A stretch of DNA of 64,000 bases from Ascaris suum. Lineage: Eukaryota > Nematoda > Chromadorea > Rhabditida > Ascarididae. The position numbers were made by a program, and so were the translations under genes. This document shows, in pieces, positions 16,101 through 26,361 of the stretch (position 1 is its first letter; every line of letters begins with the position of its first letter). The stretch covers positions 15,427,826-15,491,825 of the forward strand of contig CM024187.1 in the NCBI GenBank assembly GCA_013433145.1, read 5' to 3'. The notes under the pieces were generated by a model. It worked only from the letters and a program-made list of their open reading frames with translations, ran no database searches and had not been told where the DNA came from.

Positions 16101-17532
16101 TCTTGAGTTTTGACCACGTGCCATTTGATCCGCAGAGTACGACTTCCCCAAGCGTTTGAGGCGGACTCTTGGTTCTCGTGCTCGCGTGCGTTAGACGAAG
16201 CGCTTTCTGGCAAGGTGGTCACTCCCAATTTCTGAGTGTTAATTTTTTCCAACGGAAAAAAGACAGGCTGTATTACTGTTCAACGACCAGGAGGAATAAG
16301 AGGTGTTGCAGTTGGATGATATATTGTAAAAACGCTTAAGCAAACAAACATCGATTACAAATGAACGAAATGTATTAACCTTCGTTTGCCCGGAAGAGAG
16401 GAACAGAAAAAGCAGTAGGGAAGGGAAAAATTAGACGTGGAAACGAATGAGTAAGCACCGCATATTTTAAAATGAGATTCTGGGCAAGTAATGAAGTGTT
16501 ATTCGGCTGCCTTCCCCGAGTTATTAGTCATTAGTACATTTGAATTTCTTTCACCCAACAAAGTTGCCATAGAAATTATTAATTAAAAGTTCAGTTTTTA
16601 ATATGGCGGAAGTAGCGAGACGGGTGCCAAGTTGGTTCTAGAAACATTTTATTTTGAGCAATGCACTTCTCCGGCTTGAGATGGATCTAGCGAGCTTTCA
16701 TTTGTTGCCATGTAGCGAGAAGTGAAATCAGCGCTACGCGCTGATGCAAACAGATAAACAATCCCGGAAAATGTGATCTTTCCCTCCAACCGGAGGAACA
16801 ATGCCAGTTATAACTCTGCCGCTATTGTTATAACAGAATAGTTTAAAGCTCTATGAGATCGCAGACATTAGAACGAAGTTGAGAACTTAATTCGCGGATC
16901 TAACTACTCCCTTATGAGTACATCGATGTTTCAAAGTTCTTCCTGCCAATAAGCGTTCGAAATTTCCCTTAACTATTCTGTCAGTCGCATTTAAGTGAGG
17001 TTGAATCATAAGTAGTTAAACTTCATTGACCATATGAGCTTTCCAAATGTGTCCGTTATGGTCCTCCTGGGCCAGTCCTTTCTTCCGTTACGTTCCTACT
17101 GCATTCATTCTTCTCTGTACCTGTTATCCACAGACGTTCTACACAATAAAATCACATACAGCACATTGATTAATTTGCCGCTATAACAGTGCAAGGGAGG
17201 GAACGCATTTGAGATTCTAAGAGCTACAAATTGCAAAGTCACGATCAACTAATTTATCGACGAATTTTCCTTAATCTGGCTAAACACCTAAGTCCAATAC
17301 CTTTCCGATTGAGAATATAATTAAGTAAGGGCAGTATAAAGCAGCTTCCGTGGTCATGGAATTTATTTGAAGGATGGAAATCATATGCTGCCTCAAGCAA
17401 CATGAAAACCTATTTTAAACGCGTTTTTACTCACCTTCTCGCTTCTCCACGACCACTCCTCTGGTTTGCGTTTGCAAAAAAAGCAGATTTTGCTACACCC
17501 TATACTCCTTTCATTCTTTCCTTTCCTTCCAG
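13129..17532. other. No supported gene; T-rich with short overlapping frames
   Basis: Around 13.3-13.7 kb two forward frames (13299-13544 and 13366-13662) overlap in different phases with no decisive splice sites. From 13.7 to 17.4 kb the DNA is AT-rich, with frames up to 120 codons (14710-15072) in a T-rich stretch that yields a hydrophobic, Phe/Tyr-rich product typical of strand-skewed noncoding DNA. A short inverted repeat ATCAGCGC-TAC-GCGCTGAT lies at 16727-16745. Confidence 0.45.
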
Positions 17533-17763
17533 CTTTCAACAGCATTTTCAAATACGCTTATGTTCTTCAGCCGTCCCATTTCAACAGTCACATCAGACCT
17601 CCAGAACTCAGGACTTCTAAACGCAATGAGGGCACAGAAACTGTCACATGTTACAGCTCTAAAATGTAGCCTCAAACGTGCTACATATACTTCTGCTGGC
17701 CGCTCTATGGTTGTACCACCAGCGAGGGGTGCCAAACATCAATGTGCAATTTGCACTTTCTAA
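17533..17763 (+). CDS. Candidate last exon with adjacent poly(A) signal
   Basis: A strong acceptor-like tract (CTTTCCTTTCCTTCCAG) ends at 17532. The frame is open in phase 0 for 76 codons to TAA at 17761-17763, and AATAAA overlaps the stop (17763-17768). The product is Ser/Thr/Ala-rich and basic, with three cysteines, one CxxC (CAIC) close to the C-terminus, and no membrane segment. I do not recognise it. A reverse-strand frame (17511-17735) overlaps and is equally protein-like, but it lacks ATG and splice sites. Upstream, an ATG at 17374 opens 14 codons with no donor, so the preceding exon is unidentified. The overlap of stop and poly(A) signal implies a very short 3' end, which weakens the case. 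Confidence 0.25.
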   Translation, partial: LSTAFSNTLMFFSRPISTVTSDLQNSGLLNAMRAQKLSHVTALKCSLKRATYTSAGRSMVVPPARGAKHQCAICTF

Positions 17764-17768
17764 ATAAA

Positions 17769-19341
17769 GCATCTAAAACATAAAACAAGCATATAATATT
17801 TCATTCAATGGAAAACTTCTTTAGCTTTCGGTAAATGCATAAGGTTTTGAAATTCGACACCAGAACATCCTCAAATTTCAGTATGTTTGCGGATGTGTTG
17901 ATGAATTCAATTGACATTTCTTGAACTTTTTTTCAGCGGAACTTCTGCACACCAATGCAAATGACTAGCGAATTTTCGATGCGAAACAAATAAGGTTAAT
18001 TACCACTGTGAACAATTAACTGCAGCAATAAATCAACCCACGAAAATTGCTCATTTATCGTCACATAACGGTGAAATCACTTGTCGATTGGCAACTCATT
18101 CTATGAATGTTTCTTGGAAAGCCTGAGGTCACTTTTCATCGATTTGTTGCTGCTGGCTTAGTTAAGCAAAACGCTGCTCGCCTCGTGCTGAAAGTACTCG
18201 TTAGAAACAGCCATGAAAAGGCAAATTCTTTACGCCGAACTGATCGCAAAGACCCTTCACTGGTAAATTCAGCCCCCTTAGAAAATAAACGCTTCTATCA
18301 AAGCGGTTTCTGAGCTGAACGTATCAATGTAATGCAACATTAAAATTCATTTTGATAACTTTTTTTTTTCGTTTTTCACTTAGCTCCTTTGATTTTTATA
18401 TTTTCATTCGATTTTCAATCGCCTCCCTCCAGCTATAGAAAAGTTGGCCTTTTTGGGCTCAAACATCAAAAATAGAAGAGAGGGGTGACTCGTTATTGAT
18501 TCAACCGCACTGTACACTTCCGCGGCAATGAAGAATAGAGAACGGCGAACGGGAGGATTCATTTTCTAGGGTTTTCGCCGATAACGCTTCAGATAAATTT
18601 GATAGACAAAAGTTTTTTGTTACTGTCATAGGGCGTTGGAAACTGTTTGTTTTGAATGGCCTCCGTTTTGAAAGTGTTAGCTTATAGTGTTTTTTTGCCT
18701 CCTATGAATCACATTAGCAAGTCTGTTCATCACAGTCCCTCTCGAAAAAAGCAAAGCTTCTCCTCTTAAGGTCTAATGTGTCCGTTTTTCTGAAAATTTC
18801 AAGTGAGAATCGACTGTAGCGATTATCTCACTATTTGCAGCGTATGCATCCATACTTAAATTCGATTGCAAATTTCCCCCGTAAACCCTGACCCAGCCAT
18901 CTTGACCCTCTATCATTTCTCCTGTCCTCTTACTGAGGTCCAGATAGGTTTCTTCCAATACTTTATTCAGCACTTGAGATAAGCATGTTTGACCTGTTTG
19001 AAAATCTCTGCAGAGTTATCCATAACTTTGATTCACTTGGTAAACATGAAAAACTGCCTTCATTTTTCAGGGTCTAGTGAAGACCAGGGTTACTTCCTTA
19101 AAATGTTCATTCAAAATGTCAAATGTGCTTAACCTGTTACGAGCGTTTTTTTGGAATCGTATTTCGTCTTCTCGAATAGACCTACATATTTTATGAGCTA
19201 TCAGGCATCAGGCGACATATTTCCGTTTCCCAGACTGTTTTATTCAGAATCTCAGATGTTCTGATACTGTTCTAGTTTCTGTGATAGTTGCTCCTATTCC
19301 TGACCTGCACTGTGCGCAACCCTCTTTCACTTTCGTCGACT
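17769..19341. other. No supported gene
   Basis: AT-rich DNA with acceptor-like TTTCAG sites near 17880, 17936 and 19070. The frames after them either stop within 20-40 codons or lack donors. A 68-codon forward frame at 18107-18313 is basic but unsupported. Confidence 0.45.
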
Positions 19342-19345
19342 GTTG

Positions 19346-19417
19346 CAGATGCCAGCAGTGTTTCATTCTCTATTTCAAATACAGTTGCCAACAGTGTTTC
19401 ATTCTCTGTCTCAGGCG
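19346..19417. repeat. 36-bp tandem duplication, two copies
   Basis: CAGATGCCAGCAGTGTTTCA at 19346 recurs as CAGTTGCCAACAGTGTTTCA at 19382, exactly 36 bases later. The similarity continues through CATTCTCT(A/G)T(T/C)TCA. Because 36 is a multiple of three, a forward frame (19281-19490) stays open through both copies and shows a repeated QQCFIL peptide. There is no other sign that it is expressed. Confidence 0.85.
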
Positions 19418-19768
19418 CTCATATAACGTACATGAACAGCTGAGGTATACTACTAATATTCTTGATTTTGTGTCTGGATTTAAAAAATGAACTATCCTAT
19501 ATCGTAACCTGTTAGTAACGGTGGTTATGTTTGTTGGGATCCCGTTTAAATGACTCCAATCTGCACGAGCGGCAATGTAGCAAGTGTTCGTTATTCTTCA
19601 CACTGTGAGAACTTCATAGCAAATTTAAATACCTACTACTCTTCCGAGAGAGAATAGGTTACTTGAAACGCTTTACTGAGAACCAGCTTCTTGATCCTCG
19701 CTAAAAATTTCACCGCTTTATAACTTTTTTTTCATATTGACGACGATGGAAATCTTCCTAATGAGTTG

Positions 19769-20053
19769 TCAGAGTTCATCTCCCGTTTTGTCAAGAAGAG
19801 GTTTCGCTGAAGGACCAGAGAGTGCTTCCGTTTTGGTAACGCTGTTCGAAATTTTAGAACATTCTGGCACTATGTCACATAGCATTGATCTTTTGCGACG
19901 AACAAGAATGCGCCTGCCTTTGTGCAGTCAAACAATAACCTTATTTTTCTCTTGGCTGTCGAAAATATTAACTCTTGGTGCATTGCCACGGTGGCCACGA
20001 GACTTATTCCGAGGGCTAGTCAGGGTCGACTTTTCGTCAAGTAATAGCACCAT
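19769..20053 (-). pseudogene. Interrupted reverse-strand frame, possible decayed coding sequence
   Basis: Reading the reverse strand from ATG (20051-20053), a hydrophilic frame runs 41 codons to TGA (19928-19930). The same phase then continues for another 52 codons to TGA (19769-19771), so about 94 codons carry one internal stop. Both halves are rich in Lys, Arg, Ser and Asp and have similar composition (MVLLLDEKSTLTSPRNKSRG at the start, a KGRRILVRRKR cluster after the stop). A forward frame of 115 codons (19737-20084) overlaps the whole stretch, so one is a shadow. The call could equally be chance, and no family is recognised. Confidence 0.15.
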
Positions 20054-20089
20054 TTTATCTTTTGTCCATCACAGTTGCTTTTGAATTTA

Positions 20090-21730
20090 TGGCTTCTTTT
20101 GAGCGCATTTGACTCTTTCGCAAAAATACCGAGCCATGTAACACAGCTTCCAATTTGCCTTCGTTCAGTTTACTCTAGCGTATTCAAGTTGCAGTTAAAC
20201 CTACATGCTTTCTACTACGGTTGTTATTTCCAACAAAGTATTTGTAAAACAAAAGTTCTTAAATAAACTTTTGTTTCTGCAGCGACTTTTCAATGAGTGT
20301 GCAATTTCCGGCTTTGTTCTACGAGCACCTCCACATGCCTTTCCATTCCTCTTCCCATTAACAGAAGTTTCGTATTGCCAAAGACATTTTTTTTCTTTCT
20401 AAGTTTTTCGGCTGTTTTGTCTCTTCGAATCGTTTGCAACGTTATTTGCTAAAACTTTTCAAAGTAAAATAGCTTTTTTTTCACTGACGTGATTGTAATT
20501 TCGTACTGTACATGCGTTCTCTTGGATACGCTTTAGCATATGCCTGACATTTTTATCTCTGCAAAAGAATCTATAAGCGGTATCATTCTGCGTTTGACCA
20601 GTTTATTCAAATGCCGATGTGAACAAGAGCTTTCGATTCGAGTATATTTGTCTACTTTTCCCGAAATATGGTAAGGTTTCCGGCACATTTCCATCGCTGA
20701 TGCATATTCTGCTGGCAATGACCTTGAAGAGACTGCAACTTTATGACAGAAGGCGATAGGAAAAACTTTGGTTAGGATGCATTGCAGATTTTGCTTTTAG
20801 CACTTCTTGTAGCGAAGAAGCGCTTCTCGCGAGAACAGTAAATCGTCTACTGGAATGTGGAGATTCCGAAAAGAGAGTAGCAGGGGTTCCATACATTACA
20901 GATTACTTCCCCTCTCCAGTTTTGGTTTCATGTAACTACAGACATCACGCTGATCTACTTATACGATAGCCTTTGTGTAAATGCACACTCAACTCTTTAG
21001 TTATAAGGTGAAGGATCTTGTTTGCATAATTTGTCAAAAGAGAATGAAAATGCAGTCAATGGTTTGAGGATTAGAGCGGTAAAGAGGCCTATTTGCTGTA
21101 GATCATTGAAATGTTGTAGCGCAATGTCAAAACTCATATTCATATGTTGCGCACATAACTGGAAATTACTGTGATTTGTGTGGAAGACGCAACAATTTTG
21201 GTGTTTCCCATCAGCAAATAACTAGGTTTTACTGCAACTTCCGTTTTGACAGTATGCTTAACACTTGTAATTGGTTCATATTTCGGCATTTTAGTAGGAT
21301 GTGCTTTTTGGGTGGAAACTTCACCGAAAATTTCTATTGACAGGCATATGAATCTTGTCTATATTTGGGGCAAATCTTTTTCTCTTCTTCAGAAATCTTC
21401 CCCCCCTGGCAACCTCTGGGGCGTCAGTGGCTACAGATTTCTTTCCCGACCGTCGTTGGGGTTGCTCTGCCTCGATGAATGCAAGCGAAGGGATCTTCAG
21501 AATGTGGCTGAGTTGGACTGATCGACGAAGACAGTTTCTTCTGTGATGGCGACACATGAGTTATTGAAGTTGCGGCGAATACCACAAGAATCTCAACATC
21601 CATGCACGAAGTGTTTACTTTTCATCGAAACATTTGTGTGGGAGCTGATTTTGTAGGTTGGATGACATAGTGGACTGAGTACGCTGAAGAAGGTTGTAAG
21701 TGGATGAGCATTTATGCAACAACGGAACGC
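20090..21730. other. No supported gene
   Basis: Frames of 60-91 codons overlap on both strands, for example 21246-21521 (forward) and 21321-21557 (reverse). No splice-flanked or domain-bearing frame was found. Confidence 0.4.
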
Positions 21731-23169
21731 TTATCTAAGAGAACAACGAGGGAATGTTGCGAAGTGTGTGAGCATTAGACGAACGCATTGTGAGTTGTTG
21801 GTTTGCTTTAATTGAGCAAAAATGAGGGCCTCGTCTCCTGCTGGTTGAAGGATCCTAGGCGCGCTCCAACTTATCTCTTCATCGTTGTATCGCAGACGGC
21901 ATTTTCCAGCAAATCGATTCCCCAATGTGGAGAAATTTTCGCGGGATTGAAAACGAACGCGCAAATGTTGTGAAAAAAAGCGAGTCTGCCACTCCGCGTT
22001 CGGCTTCTTCTTTGTGCTATTCGGTTGCAAGTAGCATGCCAAAGTTCATCATCCAGTTCCTTTGGCCACTTCAGTCATTTGTGCTTGCATTCGCTCCATC
22101 GTTTCCTCAACAAGCAGCACTTCTCTCATGCGTCCCCTTCAAACCATCTAAGCTTTTCATCCTGCATTCTATTTATTTGGACTGAGCAGATCTATGCGAG
22201 TGCTACAAAACAATTGCTTAGGCGGCGTCAAATATCACTGCAATAAAAGTTCGCTGGAAAATATCAGCAATTTGCCTCTATTGTTGGCGTCAACAAACAT
22301 ACAACTTTTCCAACGAACTCTCTTTCCACTACACGTTACTTTGGAGGTTCTTTTGGAGAGCGGAATTAGAAGTGAAAAAGGATATGAGGAGGAACATTCA
22401 TCACTCGGTTCATATAATTTTGAACATGCCGCACACCGGAAACAGCGTGCTAAATGTAGCACTGCTCCATTGACATTGCACACATGTAAAAAGGCAGAAA
22501 GCTTAAAAGACCGCGGCAGGTGCCACTGAATAGGTTGCAACTGTGCTTGGTGTGTATTATGGGATTTGGCAATAAGTCGGCTGTTAGCACCTTCGCACCT
22601 AATATTGAAGTAGCGCACCGCTTAAAAACAGATTTCTACTTGCACCTCAATTTGTGCTCATCACAAACCATTGCTGAGGCTTGCGCTCGCCATCCACTCT
22701 TCGGCCGGCTGATGTTTTCTTTTCAATTCATTTCTACCCAGTGCACGCCTGCGCTCGCCGCCCCTCCCTCCTTTCAAGTACGCCCTTATGAGCACCCCTC
22801 AACAACACGTCTATTTACGCCAGGTTTGCTGCCTCGTTTCATAAATGTTTCCTAACTCTTTCTTTCAAGTTGCAAACATGTGTTTGGTGTTACAAAATGA
22901 ACTCTAATTGGCCACATCCAATTCCTCTCGTAACTCTTTCTTTCGACAATGAGCAGTGTTGCTTTCACGTTTACACCATTCGACGACCAATGAGCCTGAT
23001 GAAATGGAGAGTTGGCAACATCATTGGTTTCAAGGACGGCTGTCAAAAACATCCAGCAAATTGCTGCTCACTAGTAAGAGGCCAAAAGTCACATCACGCC
23101 CATTGTGAACGGCTTGCATTTTATAATGAATGGCCAACTTCAAGTTCTAAAAGAAAAGTTCCCTCATAG
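21731..23169. other. Frame-dense stretch with competing frames on both strands
   Basis: Frames of 86-127 codons tile this 1.4 kb: reverse 21731-22042 and 22235-22618; forward 21925-22185, 22194-22529, 22520-22855 and 22870-23169. The forward frames follow one another in changing phases (1, 0, 2, 1), the pattern of a frameshifted coding relic, but also of GC-richer DNA with few stops. An acceptor-like CTTTCTTTCAAG ends near 22870. No product is recognisable and the strand cannot be decided, so no gene is called. Confidence 0.4.
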
Positions 23170-26100
23170 CAATTGAAGTCTTTAAATTTTTTTTGCCTAT
23201 CTGTTAAGCTTTTCAAATATTTCTTGCATTTCTCGAGAATCTCCTACTAAATCTTCGGCTTTTGAGAATAAGAAGGTGCTGGCTAAATAGTAGCTTTAGA
23301 AGAGAATATTTTTAGTTTGTTACGGCTTGCATTATCGGGGCCTCATTTAACTCCACTCCTAGATGAGATATTTCTGCACAAATCACTCAGGTAATTATAA
23401 AATCGGCCTTCTATCGAAATTGCTCGTTAAGGCACCCACATTGCTCGTAATAAATTCATGCAAGTGTATTATGTAACAGTATTTCTTGGTCTTACTTTGT
23501 CTCTGTTTTTGAAAGAGAAACCCACATTTTATGTGCCTTCAAACAATTTTCAAAATTTCTGATTATTATTCACTACTGAGCGAAGGCATGTATGCAAAAG
23601 TATTAGGCTTTTTACGGGAACATTTGATAAATTCATGCAGCGAATTTTGCTGGAGAGAAGCGTCAAAATTTAGCTGCAAGTATGTGTAATCGAGATTGCA
23701 ACTCTCGTTTTTTGATGGCAATGGCAATGAGGAACGCTCCTGAATGAAATAATCCCTTAAGACGGTCCGCCCTGCTCCACTGCCAGCGCCTCCATTGATC
23801 AGGATCCAAAACGCAGAATGCCACCCCCGAATTTCTCATCTATGTAATTTTAATCTTCTCCCTCTGGTCATCAGCAGATTATTTTCAAAAGCTCTTTCTC
23901 CCTTCCTTTTCTCTCTTTGTCTCCTTCTTCGGTAGTCTATTTGCTTTTCTCACCGATTCACTCTCATTCGCTAAGTACATCATGTATGAATAAACCATAT
24001 TGTCTTTCTTCGCGTTTCCAATGCTGTCTTCGCTTCTCCTGAATTAGTAATTTTGTTCTATACAGTATCTTATAAGACTCATACAAGAATGTTTACATAT
24101 TTGCTTGCACAACTGTTTCGCTGAACAAAACTGTTACGGGCTCAAAAGGCGAGAAGAATGTTTTCTGGGGAGGTTACTGTCAAGGAAAATAGGTTTCTAA
24201 AAATGCTTCGAAATGAAACAGTAAAATATTCGCCAATGTATATTATCTCTTAACAGTCGAGCTAAATAGTCATTATTGCTATCTGCACTCAACGAAGAGC
24301 ACATTTCATAGTAATAGTGCCTGTAGTGAATGTAGTGTTCATGTGGTGGACGTTGAAAAAGTTTGGATGATGCGTTGCAAGCGCAAACTTTTTTTGGCAT
24401 TGAGCTTTGAGTTGCGAATGAAACGTATTTTCTCCTCCTTGTAAGCTTGTTCTCTTTTATGCCGAGAATTTTTTCTGTGCCTTATTTGAAATCCTAGTGT
24501 GTCAGGATTACTCCTTCCTTCTCTCGTCTATCACTGTAGTGTTCCAACAAAGAAGCGTGCGTTCAGAGTTGAAATGCTTTCAGTGTGGGACACGTTGGAG
24601 GGCGTTGCGTAAAAATACGCTCAGTGGAAAGTCGGATGTGAACAGGAGGAATGCAACGCGAAAAGGACGAAGCTGAAGATTAAGGCGTTCGACGAGAGAT
24701 AAGGTAAACACGCGTCTTAGCTGATTCCTATTGCACGCACTGTCGCATTACTGAGTTATATCATAGATAAGTAGACGTAAATGCCTATACAAACATGCAC
24801 ACGCAGACTGAAATGAATACGTAAACAACGTGCCAAAATATTTTGACGAAAGTGAAGAGAAAATAGCGCAAATGGCGATCGCGGTTCAAGCATACAGCTG
24901 CGATGTTATGCGACACTTAGAAGCGCCCGATCTGTGGTCGCTTTTTTGCGCATTAGAAACGTATACTAAATATATGGCACATTGGCTTTGACATGGGGGA
25001 GGAAAAAGGCAGGGCAATTTGTTGAGTGCTTGTTTCTCGTCATAGCTGAAAGCATTTTAGAAGTGCGCTCTAAACTAAACCAAGTGTGAATTTTGCTCGA
25101 CTTGGTCCCAGTTGATTTGCTCAGCGCTGAGCAAGCAACTGTACACGTCATTGGCTCTCTGCTTTGATTCCAGAAACCGAGGATCTACAAACGCTTTTTG
25201 AAACAATATTCAACCGCTGATCAGATTCAACATCGTAGCACATCCTCGTGGGTCGATGCATTTGCTTCCTTTCCTCCTTTCGTGCCAGTGAGCGTCCACA
25301 ATAATCATAATTTGATAGGCGCATACTTTTTCACATCTTCCTTTCATCTTTCATTAAACGATAGCCAACGGAAGGCATGGGTGGGTGAAAGAGAGAGCGA
25401 GAGAGGGAGAGAAGAAACGGAGAAAGGGAAATGGTCATTACTGAAAATTCAAGGTAGTCACCGAGCTTACCATAGGTAACGCGAAAAGAAGGCATTAGAT
25501 ACTTTGTAAGTAAATACCAAGTGAAGTTATCTCGATTCAGTATGAGTAATGTTGTGCACCAAGAACCAATGCTTAAGAACTGGAACTTCTAAAAGTGCGC
25601 ATAAGATTGATTGAAGACGCATACCCAGCATTAGAGAAACCCATTCTTTTTGATGACGTCACAAGCAAGAGGATTACATCTCTACTATCGTCCATGAAAG
25701 ATATATGTACGTCGTGCATTATTATAATGATGTCCTTTTACATACCTTTGAAATGTTCATATGCTTCATCCTCGTTTCTCTCTATCCATAGCAGTTCAGA
25801 AGTGTTTGTTGTTACGCAGATGTTGATAGCAAAGCGCAGTTTAATTTGCGATGGTTATAGTAGTTTGAATGCTGTTATCTTAGCAGGATAGGTGTGCTGA
25901 ACACTTTCAGTGGGCGTTGCTCAACAGTTATAGAACCGTTAAAAACCTTTACAATTTGCTTTGACTTTCCATTACAACTTATTCTGCTCCTCATGAGAGA
26001 TGAAGTTTTTATGACCCAACAGCTCCTCAACTTCGTTCACACTTCTTCCGCATTATTTGCTTATACATTTTAATTTCGCAGCTTAAAGGCGCTTTCAAAG

Positions 26101-26246
26101 CGCACTTTGCCCTCAGCTGCTCCAACTACACAAAAAGCACCGTTTCTCACCATCATGTAAAACTCAGGCAGAAAACACGCTGTTCCTGGAAAGTTGTAAA
26201 AATGGTTACTGCATGTTTTTATACTTGTAAAGTTCTACCGGTTCGA
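23170..26246. other. No supported gene; purine-rich patch and one perfect palindrome
   Basis: AT-rich DNA with chance-length frames. A GA-rich tract (GAAAGAGAGAGCGAGAGAGG and similar) covers about 25386-25431. An 18-base perfect palindrome lies at 25117-25134 and is listed separately. Confidence 0.45.
25117..25134. repeat. 18-bp perfect palindrome
   Basis: TTGCTCAGCGCTGAGCAA is identical to its own reverse complement. It is flanked by GTTGAT on the left and GCAAC on the right, which could extend the pairing with a one- to two-base gap (GTTG with CAAC). It could be a dimeric transcription-factor site or a chance palindrome. I know of no consensus it matches exactly. Confidence 0.85.
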
Positions 26247-26361
26247 CCGGAGAAACTTTCAAAAGCGATTTTTCCCAACTCAAAACCTAATCCACCGAAT
26301 TTTGGAAATTCTTCCAATCAGATTTTGAGTTGTGGAAAATTGTTTTTGAAGTTGGGTCCGG
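26247..26361. repeat. Imperfect inverted repeat, 45-bp arms with 25-nt loop
   Basis: The left arm is 26247-26291 and the right arm 26317-26361. The reverse complement of the right arm matches the left at 34 of 45 positions without any gap. The longest exact blocks are CAACTCAAAA, TTCAAAA and CCGGA at the outer edge. Two of the mismatches would be G:U pairs in forward-strand RNA. The size and even spacing suggest a foldback element, a MITE remnant or a transcribed small-RNA hairpin. No target-site duplication is obvious, and no coding frame uses it. Confidence 0.8.

Noticed and set aside
16727..16745. ATCAGCGC-TAC-GCGCTGAT inverted repeat
   Set aside because: Eight-base arms are expected several times by chance in a window of this size, so it is noted only within the block description.
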